A stretch of DNA of 64,000 bases from NCBI RefSeq assembly GCF_001704415.2, contig NC_030831.1:42702134-42766133 (forward strand). The letters are read 5' to 3'. The position numbers and the translations under genes are program-made. The notes under the pieces were generated by a model that saw only the letters and a list, made by a program, of their open reading frames with translations, searched no databases and had not been told where the DNA came from. Each line of letters begins with the position of its first letter. Positions within the stretch are counted from its first letter, which is position 1. Origin of the DNA: Capra hircus. Its lineage: Eukaryota; Chordata; Mammalia; Artiodactyla; Bovidae. Below are positions 36,001 to 47,741 of the stretch, piece after piece.

Positions 36001-36219
36001 TCTCCCCAGAAAGAGCCCAGCCCACTTTGGAAAACTAGCCTTTTTGTTAATTTTTCATCTAATGACTCCCACGGTATTTTTTCACCTACCTAGGAAACTG
36101 GCAAGAAGACAATGCAACTTCTGTCTGTAGATGGTACATGCCTGTCTGTCCCTTTGGCTCAGACCCGAGATGTGATGTTTAGGCCTTCATTGGTCATTTA
36201 AGCTGTAACAGACACGTTC
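33080..36219. other. 3.1-kb repeat-poor intronic block
   Basis: The longest stretch with no recognised transposon. It contains a T run at about 34139-34152 and many short overlapping frames on both strands (up to 132 aa), none with a recognisable domain. No PIEZO2 coding sequence was found in it. Confidence 0.55.
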
Positions 36220-36436
36220 ACCTCAGGGACTCCTTGTCACAGGACCCTGCTGTGTGCATTGGTTCCAATCACCTTTATTTCTCTTATCACCTGATTCTCT
36301 CTCACATAAACACATGCACACAAGTGCAAGGATCCTATTTGCCCTGCTTGTGATCACTGTGTTCTGGATGCATAAAAGAATGCTTAGCAGGCAGTTAGCA
36401 CACAGGTACTGGTTGAATGAATGAAGAGATGAAGGA
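36220..36436 (+). repeat. L2 3' end
   Basis: The tail gcacacaggtactggttgaatgaatgaag has the L2 terminus pattern, with a diverged L2-like body before it. Confidence 0.5.
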
Positions 36437-36690
36437 ATGTCACAGGTGAACTGAAGAAGTCATATGTTAATTTACAGTCGTTGACACAGGGTGAAAGACT
36501 GAGGGGAGCAGAACATTAGTGCATGACAGTGAAGTGTCTCTGCAGAGTTCAACTCCTTGAGCTCAATACTGGCCTGCATCCACACCCCAACATCTGCCAT
36601 GAAATAGAGCAGCCAAATTCACAAATCCTCCTTCCCATCACCTTCAAGCTCATTCATCTTTTCCTTCCTCCTTAACTTCCTTTCTCTCTA

Positions 36691-36693
<3 letters not shown>

Positions 36694-36733
<40 letters not shown>
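36694..36733 (+). repeat. (CA)20 microsatellite
   Basis: 40 uninterrupted bases of CA repeat, likely length-polymorphic. Confidence 0.98.
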
Positions 36734-36735
<2 letters not shown>

Positions 36736-37094
36736 TCTCAAGATGTGTCCCTTTCAGTTTCATAGATTACTTTTCTGTTGAGCACATCTTCTTAGTATGA
36801 AGATCCTCCCCTAATGGTTTAGAAAATTACTTTAAAGTATCTTTCTTTTTTATTACATTCCCTTTTTTTTTTTCATTTTAACCAGAACTTATATCATTTA
36901 GAAGATAAAAAATGTGCAGAGAATTTTTAAATGTCCTCAGAAATGAAATGGCAAATTGAATCCCCAGACTTAGGTCTAATAGACTCATTTATTAAGGAAA
37001 ATCAACACATTCAGCTTCCATAAGTTACACTTTTTTTTGCATTAAAGCTTTAAGTCACTTGTCTAGGCTGCATACAGTGAGATGAATAGATGCT
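36734..37094. other. intronic unique sequence, AT-rich
   Basis: Nothing recognised beyond a T run near 36865-36874. Confidence 0.5.
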
Positions 37095-37185
37095 AAGAGT
37101 AAAGTTTGGCAATGAGTTTTGGCAAATGTTTGCATCAGTGAAACCACCACAACAAGACCCAGAATGTCCTTCATGTTCTTTGCAG
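37095..37185 (-). repeat. L1 3'-UTR fragment, antisense
   Basis: gagttttggcaaatgtttgc followed by gtgaaaccaccacaacaaga matches the same antisense L1 3'-UTR block seen at 7690-7740. Confidence 0.6.
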
Positions 37186-37194
37186 TTCTCACCT

Positions 37195-37600
37195 TTACAG
37201 AAATCTAAGAATCTCAAAGAACCCCAAGGGCAATAAAACAAAGAAAACTCACCCTGGGATACATCACAGCCAGACTACTGAAAGTCTCAGAAAAGACAAA
37301 AAGCTTAAAAGAGCTGGAAATAAATAACACATCATGTAAAAGTGGATAATGACAAGATATATGACATCCAAAAACTGTGGAAGCCAGAAGAAGTTGGAAT
37401 GACATATTCATGGTGTTGAAGCAGAAAAGTTCTTCAATCAAAAATTATATACCCGGTGAAGCTGTCCTTCAAAAATGAAGGCAAGCATAAAAGCCATTTT
37501 AAGACAAAAACTGAGAGGATTTGCAACCAACAGATTTTCTGTGTAAGGAATGCAAAAAGGAGTTCTTCAGGGAGGGAAAATCACACAACAGGCAACTCAG
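37195..37600 (+). repeat. L1 ORF1-region / HAL1-like remnant
   Basis: Same order as 27200-27480: gaaccccaagggcaataaaa, catcacagccagactactg, aaaattatatacccggtgaa, gtccttcaaaaatgaaggc. Heavily decayed. Confidence 0.65.
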
Positions 37601-38053
37601 ATCTACAGGATCCCAAATTGTGCAGAAATAGCAAATGCGGGCATGGATATAACCTCCCCCACCCCACCCCCCGGAAGATTTCCCCAGCCCCTAACTGCCT
37701 TCAGAGGCACAACTTCCTCCTCACCTGGCAGATATGGGGTGTATTTGACAAGTGGCCAATACCTGCATATACACAGGAACATGTAAACCCAGGTCTCCTG
37801 TTACCCACAGCTTTCCCAGCCACCACTGAGTAGGCATCACACGTTCTGAATCTAGAAATGTTCCCTTCAGAAAAGGACTCCTTTCTTCAGATCAGCTACA
37901 GAATTACCAAACTCGCTTTGCCTTCTGAGGCTGCGATGTGTTCCAGACACAGGGATGACCTGTGCTGGTCTCTGAGATGCTGTCCCCACACTGAGATAGG
38001 CAGCACACTAGGACACCAGCATCTATCCAACCAAGAGATGTCACAGCAATTGT
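37601..38053. other. intronic unique sequence
   Basis: No repeat recognised. The 125-aa frames here begin inside the L1 or CHR repeats. Confidence 0.5.
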
Positions 38054-38066
38054 CAAACACAGGCCT

Positions 38067-38193
38067 GGGACTTCCTGGTGGTCCAGTGTTCAAGACCCCA
38101 AGCTTCCATTGCAGGGGCACAGGTTCAATCCCTGGTCAGGGAACGAAGATCCCACATGCCTCAAAGTATGGCCAAAAAGTAATAAAAAGAAGA
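38067..38193 (+). repeat. CHR-family tRNA SINE with perfect 13-bp TSD
   Basis: Head gacttcctggtggtccagtg, box-B-like ggttcaatccctggtcaggg, then agatcccacatgcc and ggccaaaaag. Target duplication caaacacaggcct at 38054-38066 and 38194-38206. Confidence 0.95.
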
Positions 38194-38699
38194 CAAACAC
38201 AGGCCTACCTCTTCAGGAGGTCATTCCACCAGTGACTACTTAATTCTTGTGATGGCACCCCTTCCTGGCTGCCTGCATGTTTCATGTCTAACGATGACCA
38301 CCCCAGTCCTGGAACTGCCTGCCCATGCACATCTGTCTTTGCATACCCCCATCTCTCTCTGGTCCACTGGCTTTTGACCTTCGGTAACAAACCTCTGGAC
38401 CACCAGCTAGCTCTGACTTTTGAGTTTCCTCGTTGCTTTCGTGATTCAGAGCTCCATCATTCACATAGCTCTTAATCATTCACCATCCATCCTAAACCCT
38501 TGATGGCTGCACACTTTATGCCAGCAATACACTGGTTGCCATGGTGACAAAGGTAAACAACACAAGGTCCCTGAACTGCAAGTGTTCCTGTTTCCCAAGG
38601 GGTGAGGGGACAGATGATTGATTTACGTATCAGAGAGGGTAACAAAGTGTTCTAGAGGCTTAAGGCTCAAACAAATGTGCAGCTTTTCACCAGTAATTA

Positions 38700-38900
38700 A
38701 AGATTATCAGATAAACTAGAGAAAGACAAATACTATATAGTATCACTTATACGTGGGATCTAAAAAAAATACAACAAACTAGTGAATGTGACAAAAAAAG
38801 AAGCAGACTCACAGATGCAGAGAACAAACTAGTGGTTACCACTGGGGAGAAGGAGGGATAAAATAGGGATCAGGGAGAATAAAGTTATTATGCAATTAAA
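38700..38900 (+). repeat. L1 3' region
   Basis: Order atcacttatacgtgggatct, agactcacagatgcagagaa, caaactagtggttaccactg, as in L1M-type 3'-UTRs. Confidence 0.8.
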
Positions 38901-39967
38901 TGAAACTGTTATCAGACACAAGTCCATGTGCCCAACACACAGTGAGGCCAAACCAAAAAGGCTGAAGTCTGGAGCAGAGAAAGGTGTATTGCAGGGCTCT
39001 GCAAGGAGGCATAAATGCATGTTAATTCTATTCATTTTGCAGTGTACTTGTATTCATATACATTTAAATATCTCCTTTCCATTGCTACTAAATTCCTTAT
39101 TACTGCATATATCTGGATAATGTTTATTTTAAATATGCTAGTAATTGTGCTTTAATGCTCATATATTAGAATTAGGATTCTACTTTAAGTAGAACTAAAC
39201 ATTTTGCTATGGGTATTCCTATTTCTTTTCTATCACTTATTTTCTGCTGTTCAGATGCTATAACTGCATAAGGAAGGGGATCCTACCCCAAGGCCTTCGA
39301 GGGAGCAGGCCCCTTCCCAGACTGCAGTTAGGTGCTCTTTGACTTGTATCCCCAAGAAAAGTTAAATCCATAATCCTTGATATATTTATGTTCACAAAAA
39401 ATATATGTAAATATGAATATAACTGAAACAGGTTCATTACCAATGGTTTCATTATTCTTGTTCTTTTGCAAAAGGGAAAAAAGAAGTTCCAGGGGAGATA
39501 TTAGAGGGCTTTGCTCCATTCTTAAAGGTAAAATATTTTCAAGAGTGTATAAATCTGAATAATTGTTCCTTAGAACTTCAGAACATCCTTTCACCACCTT
39601 CTTCAAATTCCTTAAGGGCTTCACGGTGACATCTAAGTATCAGCTCAAAATGTCCACCCACAGTGTCTACTGATCAGGTTTTCTCAGGTACAACAGGTTC
39701 ATGAACAAGTGTCCAGGGGTCGTCCGCTTCCTCAGCACAGAGCTCAGCACTGGTAGGTCCCATCTCTCACCTCCAGACATTGTGAAAAGCCTATTACACA
39801 TCTCTAGAGTCTAACAACTTTCAATCAAGCTTGATTTCTATTTAATAATTAGACAGATGTGAATACTTGTGTGGGCAGTTTAAATATAAATTTCTGATCT
39901 TCATGAGACAGTTCAGGATGACAGTCCAGGTGGTGTTTTAGGTTGATGTTTTTATATTCCTCATTAT
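38901..39967. other. intronic sequence, mostly unrecognised
   Basis: A stretch at about 38930-39025 has a vaguely LTR-like wording (see findings). The rest is AT-rich and unassigned. Confidence 0.45.
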
Positions 39968-39969
39968 AC

Positions 39970-40050
39970 GACCCTATGGACAGAGGAGCCTGGTGGGCTA
40001 CAATCTATGGGTTGCCAAGAGTGGAGCACAACAAAGCAACTAACACATGC
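39970..40050 (+). repeat. Bov-tA SINE 3' fragment
   Basis: accctatggacagaggagcc followed by tggtgggctac and a degenerate terminus. Head and first half of the body are absent. Confidence 0.85.
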
Positions 40051-40257
40051 ACACATATGCACATGAAAACATCTTTAAACCAGAAAGTAGACAGCCATCC
40101 TTTCCTACTTGTTAGTTCATAAACAAATATAATATTTGTCTTTCCCTTACATTGGTTATCAACACATTCTTTTAAAACATTAGGTTATTCACACATTCTA
40201 AAATTTTCTGATCAAGTCTTCTATTTGTTCATTATCCATTTGAAAAGTTATTTGACA

Positions 40258-40465
40258 TAATAATGGCCCCCAAAGATGTCCACATTCTATAATCTCTATC
40301 TAATCCCCAGAAGCTAAGAGCATATTTCCTCATATGGCCAGGCCTCATGCTGGGCAAAATGTCCTCACTTTCCTGCCTGAGACACACATGTGGGCAAGAA
40401 ATGCTGATTCCTGATTGTCACTGAGATGTGATCGTTTGTTACACAGCAAAAGCTGTCTGATACAC
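40258..40465 (+). repeat. MaLR (MLT1-like) LTR remnant
   Basis: Opens ataatggcccccaaagatgt, then a ccacattctataatctct block, and ends with gtttgttacacagcaaaagc, which fits an MLT1-type solo LTR in order. Highly diverged; old non-autonomous LTR with no coding sequence. Confidence 0.45.
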
Positions 40466-42100
40466 TCTCCATCTCAGCATCTTGTTGACTTTCTCCACAG
40501 CACTAATCACAATCTGTAATGGAATTACTTCCTTGTTTACTACAATCACTGGAGAGAGAATCCGTGAAGGCAATAGGCCTCTCAATGAGCCTGATGCGAG
40601 CCCAAGAAGTGCTGGTGCCACCGATGCAGGAACTCACTTGAGGCCAAGTTGATCTATTCTTCATCTGACCCAACATTGCACTCTTCCTAAAAAAAAAAAT
40701 GCTTCTCTATGAAACAAGTTAGAAACTTCAGTCCTAGTTTTCAAAGTTTGGGATTTGGGGACTGATTTAAAACCAAACAAAGCAGAAAACAATTCTTCCC
40801 TTGGCAAGAAAAGACAACACAGGAAGAGGCCACTTGCTAAAAGATTAGATGTGACTTTTAGTTATACTCTGTGTAATCCCATAGAATTTGTCATCCTTGA
40901 CCCTTCTCTGCCTGATGGGTCCCATCAGTGTTTCAGCATCACCAACAGACACTAAGGCTCCAGGGAATCTGATGATTCAAATGTCTTCCCCCTGAGGTTT
41001 CCTGCAGGAACATTCCTGCTCGGCTGAAACTGAGCTGGCACTGGGAGTACAATAATGTCCCATTGTTTGTTCAAGTCAAAATGCAAAATTAGGTATTTTT
41101 GATTCACACATTTGCAGACTCGCTTTTTCCCTGTCTGGCCTGGCCGTAATGAATTGCTGGAGTTTTCTAGAAAAATAAACTCTCATAGCTCTTAGGGTTG
41201 TGGACAAGATCATGGCAGACATGCAGTGTCTGAACTGCTCAATAACTGCAGAGTGGTGTTTTGAAAACATTAAAATCGCAGGTGTCTGCCGACCACAAAA
41301 CAAAAGTTAGCAAAAGAGACAGACAAAATGACAATTGATGTTTCACAAAGTGAGCCCTTTCTTTCTAGACTGGTCTCACTAATCGAATCCTTTCTTGAAG
41401 CCCGAGGGCTTGCAGGCAACATTAAGAACACTTGGAATTCATCATTTCAGAAGCAAGTTCTATCCTGCAACTGGGTTCTTCCATCTTACACTTCAAGTTA
41501 GTTCTTGTTATCTTTAAAACTGAAAAACAAGCAAACAAACCCAAACAAATCTAACCCAAAAGAAAATCAAAGAAGTCAAGCAGGTAAACAAGTAAGAAAA
41601 CAGATGGTATTATAAGCTGTTTCACCACCGGAAGTGGACATACTCGCTTAGTCAAGATACTCTGACAGCAATTTTGCCTCCAGATGGATGTGCAACACAC
41701 CCACTGCAGACACAGACTCTATCTTCCTGGAAGTAGGTCTTAGAGGGGTTTCTCGGGGTGAGGGGGCCAGTCCACACCAGTGCCAGGTTTTCAGATCCTT
41801 TACACAAGGGTGGTGAGAACTCAGGCTCTCTCTGACCAGAGTCCCCATCAGCAACCAAACTATGGTGTCCTTTTCAGTTGAAATTAAAATACATAACACT
41901 CTGGAAGGAGTGTCATTTAAGTAGTAAGCTATCTATTAAATATGTATATATTTTTTGTTATTTTTGAGCCTCACAAATATTACAGGAGATAAATAAGGCA
42001 GGATCAGCATTTGTTGTTTCAGAGGAAATATTTAGGGTCTGAGCGGACTGGCCAGGGATGCAGACAGACCACACTGGGCCTTGCAGACTGCCCTCTACGC
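40466..42100. other. intronic unique sequence
   Basis: No repeat recognised. Overlapping 68- and 83-aa minus frames at 41648-41899 look like chance frames. Confidence 0.55.
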
Positions 42101-42112
42101 CATCTGAAACAT

Positions 42113-43304
42113 CAGTTCAGTTCAGTTCAGTCGCCCAGTCATGTCCAACTCTTTGCAACCCCGTGAATCACAGCATGCCAGGCCTCCCTGTCCATCACCA
42201 ACTCCCATTTACCCAAACTCATGTCCATCGAGTCGGTGATGCCATCCAGCCTTCTCTTCCTCTGTTGTCCCCTTCTCCTCCTGCCCCCAATCCCTCCCAG
42301 CATCAGGGTCTTTTCCAATGAGTCAACTCTTCACATGAGGTGGCCAAAGTATTGGAGTTTCAGCATCAGCATCAGTCCTTCCAATGAACACCCAGGACTG
42401 ACCTCCTTTAGGATGGACTGGTTGGATCTCCTTGCAGTCCAAGGGACTCTCAAGAGTCTTCTCCAACACCACAGTTCAAAAGCATCAATTCTTCGGCGCT
42501 CAGCCTTCTTCACAGTCCAACTCTCACATCCATACATGACCATTGGAAAAACCATAGCCTTGACTAGATGGACCTTTGTTGGCAAAGTAATGTCTCTGCT
42601 TTTGAATATGCTATCTAGGTTGGTCATAACTTTCCTTCCAAGGAGTAAGCGTCTTTTAATGTCATGGCTGCAGTCACCATCTGCAGTGATTTTGGAGACC
42701 AAAAAAATAAAGTCTGACACTGTTTCCACTGTTTCCCCATCTATTTCCCATGAAGTGATAGGACCAGATGCCATCATCTTTGTTTTCTGAATGTTGAGCT
42801 TTAAGCCAACTTTTTTGCTCTCCTCTTTCACGTTCATCAAGAGGCTGTTTAGTTCCTCTTCACTTTCTGCCATAAGGGTGGTGTCATCTGTATATCTGAG
42901 GTCATTGATATTTCTCCCGGCAATCTTGATTCCAGCTTGTGCTTCTTCCAGCCTAGTGTTTCTCATGATGTACTCTGCATAGAAGTTAAATAAGCAGGGT
43001 GACAATATACAGCCTTGACGTACTCCTTTTCTTATTTGGAACCAGTCTGTTGTTCCATGTCCAGTTCTAACTGTTGTTTCCTGACCTGCATATAGGTTTC
43101 TCAAGAGGCAGGTCAGGTGGTCTAGTATTCCCATCTCTTTCAGAATTTTCCACAGTATATTGTGATCCACACAGTCAAAGGCTTTATCATAGTCAACAAA
43201 GCAGAAATAGATGTTTTTCTGGAACTCTCTTGCTTTTTCAGTGATCCAGTGGATGTTGGCAATTTGATCTCTGGTTCCTCTGCCTTTTCTAAAACCAGCT
43301 TGAA
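42113..43304 (-). mobile_element. BovB LINE (RTE clade), 5'-truncated 1.2-kb copy with open RT frame
   Basis: Antisense BovB from its ttcagttcagttcagtcgcc terminus through the reverse-transcriptase domain. The minus-strand frame is open from about 43303 to a TGA at 42331-42333, about 324 codons. RT palm motifs appear in order: motif A DYDKAFD (43194-43174), motif B GVRQGCILSP (about 43026-42997) and motif C YTDD (42894-42883, usually YADD). The downstream block has ARRSNQSILKE and LKLQYFGHLM just before the stop. A candidate target duplication, catctgaaacat/catctggaacat, lies at 42101-42112 and 43305-43316, so the copy inserted 5'-truncated without its endonuclease domain. BovB is known to have entered ruminant ancestors by horizontal transfer and mobilises Bov-tA and Bov-A SINEs. 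This copy cannot move by itself. Confidence 0.95.
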
Positions 43305-43409
43305 CATCTGGAACATACTTCCCCTAAATTTCTGGAGGCTCAGATGCCAATTTCTGTTTGTTTCCCCAATACCCTCTCCCAAGCCCTCCCGCTATATTAT
43401 GTATTATAT

Positions 43410-43475
43410 ATTATCTGTTGATGTATCCATCTCCCCCACTAACCCATAAGAGGCTTGGAACACAGACCACACATT
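43410..43475 (+). repeat. L2 fragment
   Basis: gatgtatccatctcccccac followed by taacccataagaggcttgga resembles the L2 3'-UTR block that precedes the gagggcaggg motif. Confidence 0.5.
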
Positions 43476-44097
43476 CAGCTCCAGACTTTCAGCTCCCAGA
43501 TAGGATAGGGGGAGAAGCATCAATTAAATGAGTCTGGAGTCTAACCAGCCTCAAGAAAGAGAAACAGGAAAGACCTCTGCCCTGGAAAGAACTGTCAAAA
43601 GTGCCTCTGGCAGCCCTCAAGCTGATGGGAGCCCTTTCCAAGTTCTGTCCAGGATTTATGGTCACTAGACTTGACTCTGCCCAAGAGCGCTCCAAGGCCA
43701 TTCAGTGACATACGACCAACATGCAGGAAGATTGCAGCACCATCCACTGCCGGGCTGTGTGCAGAGCAGCAGAAGCCCCACCTCACATTGATAATGGAGT
43801 CAAGACTCCAAATAACTAAAGCTGGTGCAGAATTCTCAGGGTCAGGGGGATCCGAACAGACCCAGGAGTGTGGGTGAGACTTGGAGAGATGAAGGGAACA
43901 GCATTTGGGAGGAGGGAACAGAAGGAGTAGCCATGCCCCTGAGCTCTGGGCTCCCATTCTAGTGTGAGAGGAACCCACCAGCCATGCAGACCCTGGGGGC
44001 CACCAGGCAGTCATGGTCCTGCTGGGAGCTCCAATAACAAGGTTTAAGAGATTTTAAAAAAGGAAAAGGAATCAAATTGACAAAGAGAAGAAAATTT
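43476..44097. other. intronic unique sequence
   Basis: No repeat recognised. A 139-aa minus frame at 43595-44014 has no recognisable domain. Confidence 0.5.
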
Positions 44098-44427
44098 TGC
44101 TGTTATTCAGTTGCTCAGTCGTGTCCAACTCTTTGTGACCCCCATGGACTCCACCATACCAGGCTTTCCTGTCCTTCACCATTTCCCAGAGTTTGCTCAA
44201 ATTCATGTCCATTGAGTCAGTGATGCCATCCAAGCATCTCATGTCATCCCCTTCTCCTCCTCCCCTCAACCTTTCCCAGCATCAAGGCCTTTTCAGTCCT
44301 TCAGTGAATATTCAGTCCTTACAGTGAATATTCAGAGTTGATTTCCTTTAGGATTGACTGGTTTGATCTCTTTGCTGTTCAAGGGACTCTCAAGTCTTCT
44401 CCAGCACCATAATTCGAGAGCATAAAT
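44098..44427 (-). repeat. BovB LINE 3' end, antisense, rearranged
   Basis: From gctgttattcagttgctcag to ccagcaccataattcgagag. It lacks the stretch that normally follows tcaaggccttttc and instead has a tandem 19/20-bp duplication at 44292-44330. Confidence 0.92.
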
Positions 44428-45526
44428 ATAATTTTCAAGACAATGCAGGCTTTGCATGAGCACCTAAAAGTCATCTGCAATCACCAGCAAGTTCATAGTT
44501 ATTTGTATGGTTTTCTTCAGAAAGCAGTGTTGGTATCTTTTAAGAAAAACTAGAGCGAATTTAATTTAAACATCTGTCTTAGGTAATTGGTTGATGGATG
44601 AATGGGAGTTCAGTGGGGTTTGAGTTCCATGTGAGGTATCCTTTCACAATTACACTGTACAAATAAATGTAAAAATCATTAACATGAACTGAAAATGGCC
44701 ATTCAGCATAACTCCAAGATGGACAGTGGCCTTGATGTGCCATTTAGAGCTTCAGTTCAATACTGAAATTTCAGTTTATGACTTAGTAAGTGGTTTTTCC
44801 ATTTGAGAGGGGTAATTTTTTTTTCTCTTTTTAACCCCAGAATAGACTTTAAAATCATTGTTAAGAAGACAGTTTCACTAGTGAGGTCTCTTTTTTAAAT
44901 AAATTCTTAAACACAGTGTATGAGAAGGAGAACACAGAACCTCACAGAACCTCTGGTCTCCTCTGGGTCCTCGACGAGGAGCAGGCAGGGCTGGTGCTGC
45001 CACTTACAGACCCTCGGAGAGACCTCACCCAGGGCTGCACACACTCAAGAAAGGATTCCATAAAGATGAGCATCAAGAAAATGGTGTTTCAGTAAATAAT
45101 CGCATTTTTGTTAACTTGGGTTTAGTTCTGGTCACTGAAAAATGCATTGCTACTTAGCAGGATTTGAGGACCCATCTCAAACAGAACTGGGCAACAAAAT
45201 ATTGCTTTTGTAATTTTTTTTTAACTGGCCCGTCAGGATCTTGAGTAAGCTCGTTTTTTGTCCCCTCCCCAAATTAATTTCATACATCACAATTTTTAAA
45301 GATATATTCCATTCTTAATTCTTAGCAGAAAAAAAATGTCAAATACTGCTAAAGATTTTTTAATTGTCCTGTAATTTCTTAAAATATAGCTGAATTTTAT
45401 GACTCTGGGATCATACTAGTTTAACCTTTTAATAATCTTCACAAACATGGTATTTAAGTTGTACTATTTTTATAATTTTTCCAGAAATAATATTCAAGTT
45501 ATTTAACCAGCAGTCTGACTACACAT
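44426..45526. other. intronic unique sequence, AT-rich
   Basis: No repeat or exon recognised. Confidence 0.5.
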
Positions 45527-45640
45527 GGAGAAGGAAATGGCAACCCACTCCAGTATTCTCACCTGGAGAATCCCATGAACAGAGGAGCCTGGCAGGCTAC
45601 AGTCCATGGGGTCTCAAGAGTCAGACATGACATAGTGACT
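45527..45640 (+). repeat. Bov-tA SINE body, 5'-truncated
   Basis: Starts at ggagaaggaaatggcaaccc and ends with agagtcagacatgacatagt and an ACCA-repeat tail. The tRNA-like head is missing. Confidence 0.92.
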
Positions 45641-46069
45641 AAACCAACCAACCAATCAACTGACGTACACAGCAACTACTCAGAACCAACGTCAGTTGTA
45701 TCATGGGGGCAGGTTCTGGGGGCAATCAGGCGAGCCAGGTGTAACCAGTTCATCACTGTATCATAATGTCATGGTCTTGGAGGAGGAGCCAGGAGCTGGG
45801 ACATTGGGGTAGTGGGGCACAGAGGCGAGTGAGTGGGTGGCAAGACCAGGGTGGTGGCTGTTTATTAGCCTATCAGGTATGTTTTCATACAATTTGTAAT
45901 CCAATTGGCTGTACAGGTGCATCCCAGCTGAACATCAGCCCGATCCTTTATCCTTATATCACATCTCCCAGATGCAAAGACAACACTCTCTCTCATACAC
46001 ACACACATGTACACAGATCTTTACAGTCAGCTCTAATGATGATACAAAACTAATCACAAGAATTTACAC

Positions 46070-46203
46070 TTTTTGGAATCTGTCTTGTGCCAGGCATACC
46101 TGACATTAATTATCTTATTTAATCTGAACAACAACCCAATGAAGTGAAAAACTTCATGAATGGCGGAATTGTAAACCCAAATGAACACAGCGGCTGAGTG
46201 CCT
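46070..46203 (+). repeat. MIR SINE
   Basis: tcttgtgccaggcatacctg followed by attaattatcttatttaatc and tgaacaacaacccaatgaag is a clear MIR core. Confidence 0.8.
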
Positions 46204-46625
46204 TCTGTCCTACTGTGGATCTTCAGGTCTCAGGACAGTCTAAAGGTCAGAGGACCACATTTGAAACAAATGAAGCTCAAGGATCTCTTAACGAGGCCAC
46301 AGGGATTGCTGCAAAGGAATAAATGCCACTTACACTGCTACGGCCATTCATTTCCGTGTCTGCAGACAGAGGTAATAGCATCCGCCCATTACATCCTTTA
46401 TCCCACCTGGGAATAGGACGTGCTGAGCATCAGCCCCAGCTGCCCTGGTGCAGGGAACTATTCTCAGACTGGCCCAGAGCAAGTGTACAGACTTTGGCCA
46501 CTGGCTGGTCTAAGAACATCAGGGCCAAACACACTGATGCTGCTGGGAGGATGTTGAGATACAAAGATGGGTGTGTGTCCTGGAAAAGGATAGTATGTGC
46601 AAAGCCAGAAGGCAAGTGTCTTTCA
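46204..46625. other. intronic unique sequence
   Basis: No repeat recognised. A 106-aa plus frame at 46323-46643 has no recognisable product. Confidence 0.45.
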
Positions 46626-46770
46626 GTTTTTTTTTTAATATAAATTTATTTATTTTAATTGGAGGTTAATTACTTTACAATATTGTATTGGTTTTGCCAT
46701 ACATCAACATGAATCTGCCACAGGTATACACGTGTTCCCCATCCTGAACCCCCTTCCCTCTTCCCCCCCA
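46626..46770 (-). repeat. Young ruminant L1 3' end (L1_BT-like), antisense
   Basis: T-rich tail, ttggaggttaattactttac, ttgccatacatcaacatgaa, acacgtgttccccatcctga and a C-rich end. Third copy of this family in the window. Confidence 0.88.
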
Positions 46771-47520
46771 ATTTTAAAATATGATTGCACATAAGCAAAA
46801 GTATATATGTACACACATGCATGTGTGTGTGTGAAGTGTACACGCCCAAGACCTTGAATTGTCTACAGAAAGGCTACTCTTGCAGACCACCCACCCTAGA
46901 CGCTCTGAAGTCAGACATTCAAGAACCCTCTGGAGCCTGGCCATTAAGCCATTCCCACAGAGCCCACAGGGATCTGAGCAGGACCATCCTGGTGATTCAG
47001 AGGAGAGAGGAGAAGGAAGACCAGCCATTCTCAGCCAGGATAGCATTCGACTCTCTGTACCCCACAGGTCAAGTACGTGGGGATGGGGCACAAGTGACCA
47101 GTGCACCTGCCATCCTTCCAACTGTTCAGACAAGAACAGGTAGGGAGGTTGTATCAGCTGACAGTCTCTGCCCACCCACTCTGAGCCCAGCTCCCAGTCA
47201 CTCTTGGCAGCCACCAGCCGGCACTGTTTCTTACCTGCACAGACAAGGAAACCAAGGTGCGGACGTGCCGAGTGGGCACCACATCCTAAGCTGATCAGCA
47301 GGGGAGGCAGATCTGATTCCAAGTTCAGGGGCTTCCCAAGTCTGGACACTCAGCCACTGCAGTTTTAGATTTGGGGGCTGACTCTGGCAGGTGGGGGGTC
47401 CTGGCTAGTGGAGGATCCCCTCCCTTCCAACAACTGAACACAGGTGTGGCCTGGGGTCTGTGCACAGGTCTCAGCTGTCACCACATGTATCCAGTGTGAT
47501 GAGCATCAGAGTCAGCATCA
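46771..47520. other. intronic unique sequence
   Basis: Frames of 169 aa (+, 46785-47294) and 191 aa (-, 46774-47349) overlap almost completely in opposite directions. Neither has recognisable domains and both look like chance open frames in GC-rich DNA. Confidence 0.5.
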
Positions 47521-47741
47521 TGTTGTGTCCTCAGTCACTTCAGTCATGGCCTACTCTTTGAGACCCCATGGACTGTAGCCCACCAGGCTCCTCTGTCCAT
47601 GGGATTCTCCAGGCAAGAATACTGGAGTGGGTTCCCATGCCCTCCTCCAGGGGATCTTCCCGACCCAGGGATCGAACTCATGTCTCCTGAATCTCCTGCA
47701 TTGCAGGTGGATTCTTTACCGCTGAGCCACCAGGGAAACCT
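47521..47741 (-). repeat. Bov-tA SINE, antisense
   Basis: From gtgtcctcagtcacttcagt to the complete head ctgagccaccagggaaacc. A small duplication of ctcctga/atctcctgca lies in the head region. Confidence 0.94.

Noticed and set aside
33080..36219. Possible additional PIEZO2 exons in the repeat-poor block
   Set aside because: Frames of up to 132 aa were read and none resembles the N-terminal or following PIEZO2 segments.
46774..47349. Overlapping frames of 169 aa (+) and 191 aa (-)
   Set aside because: Complementary frames over the same GC-rich DNA with no recognisable domain and no splice context on the PIEZO2 strand; read as chance.
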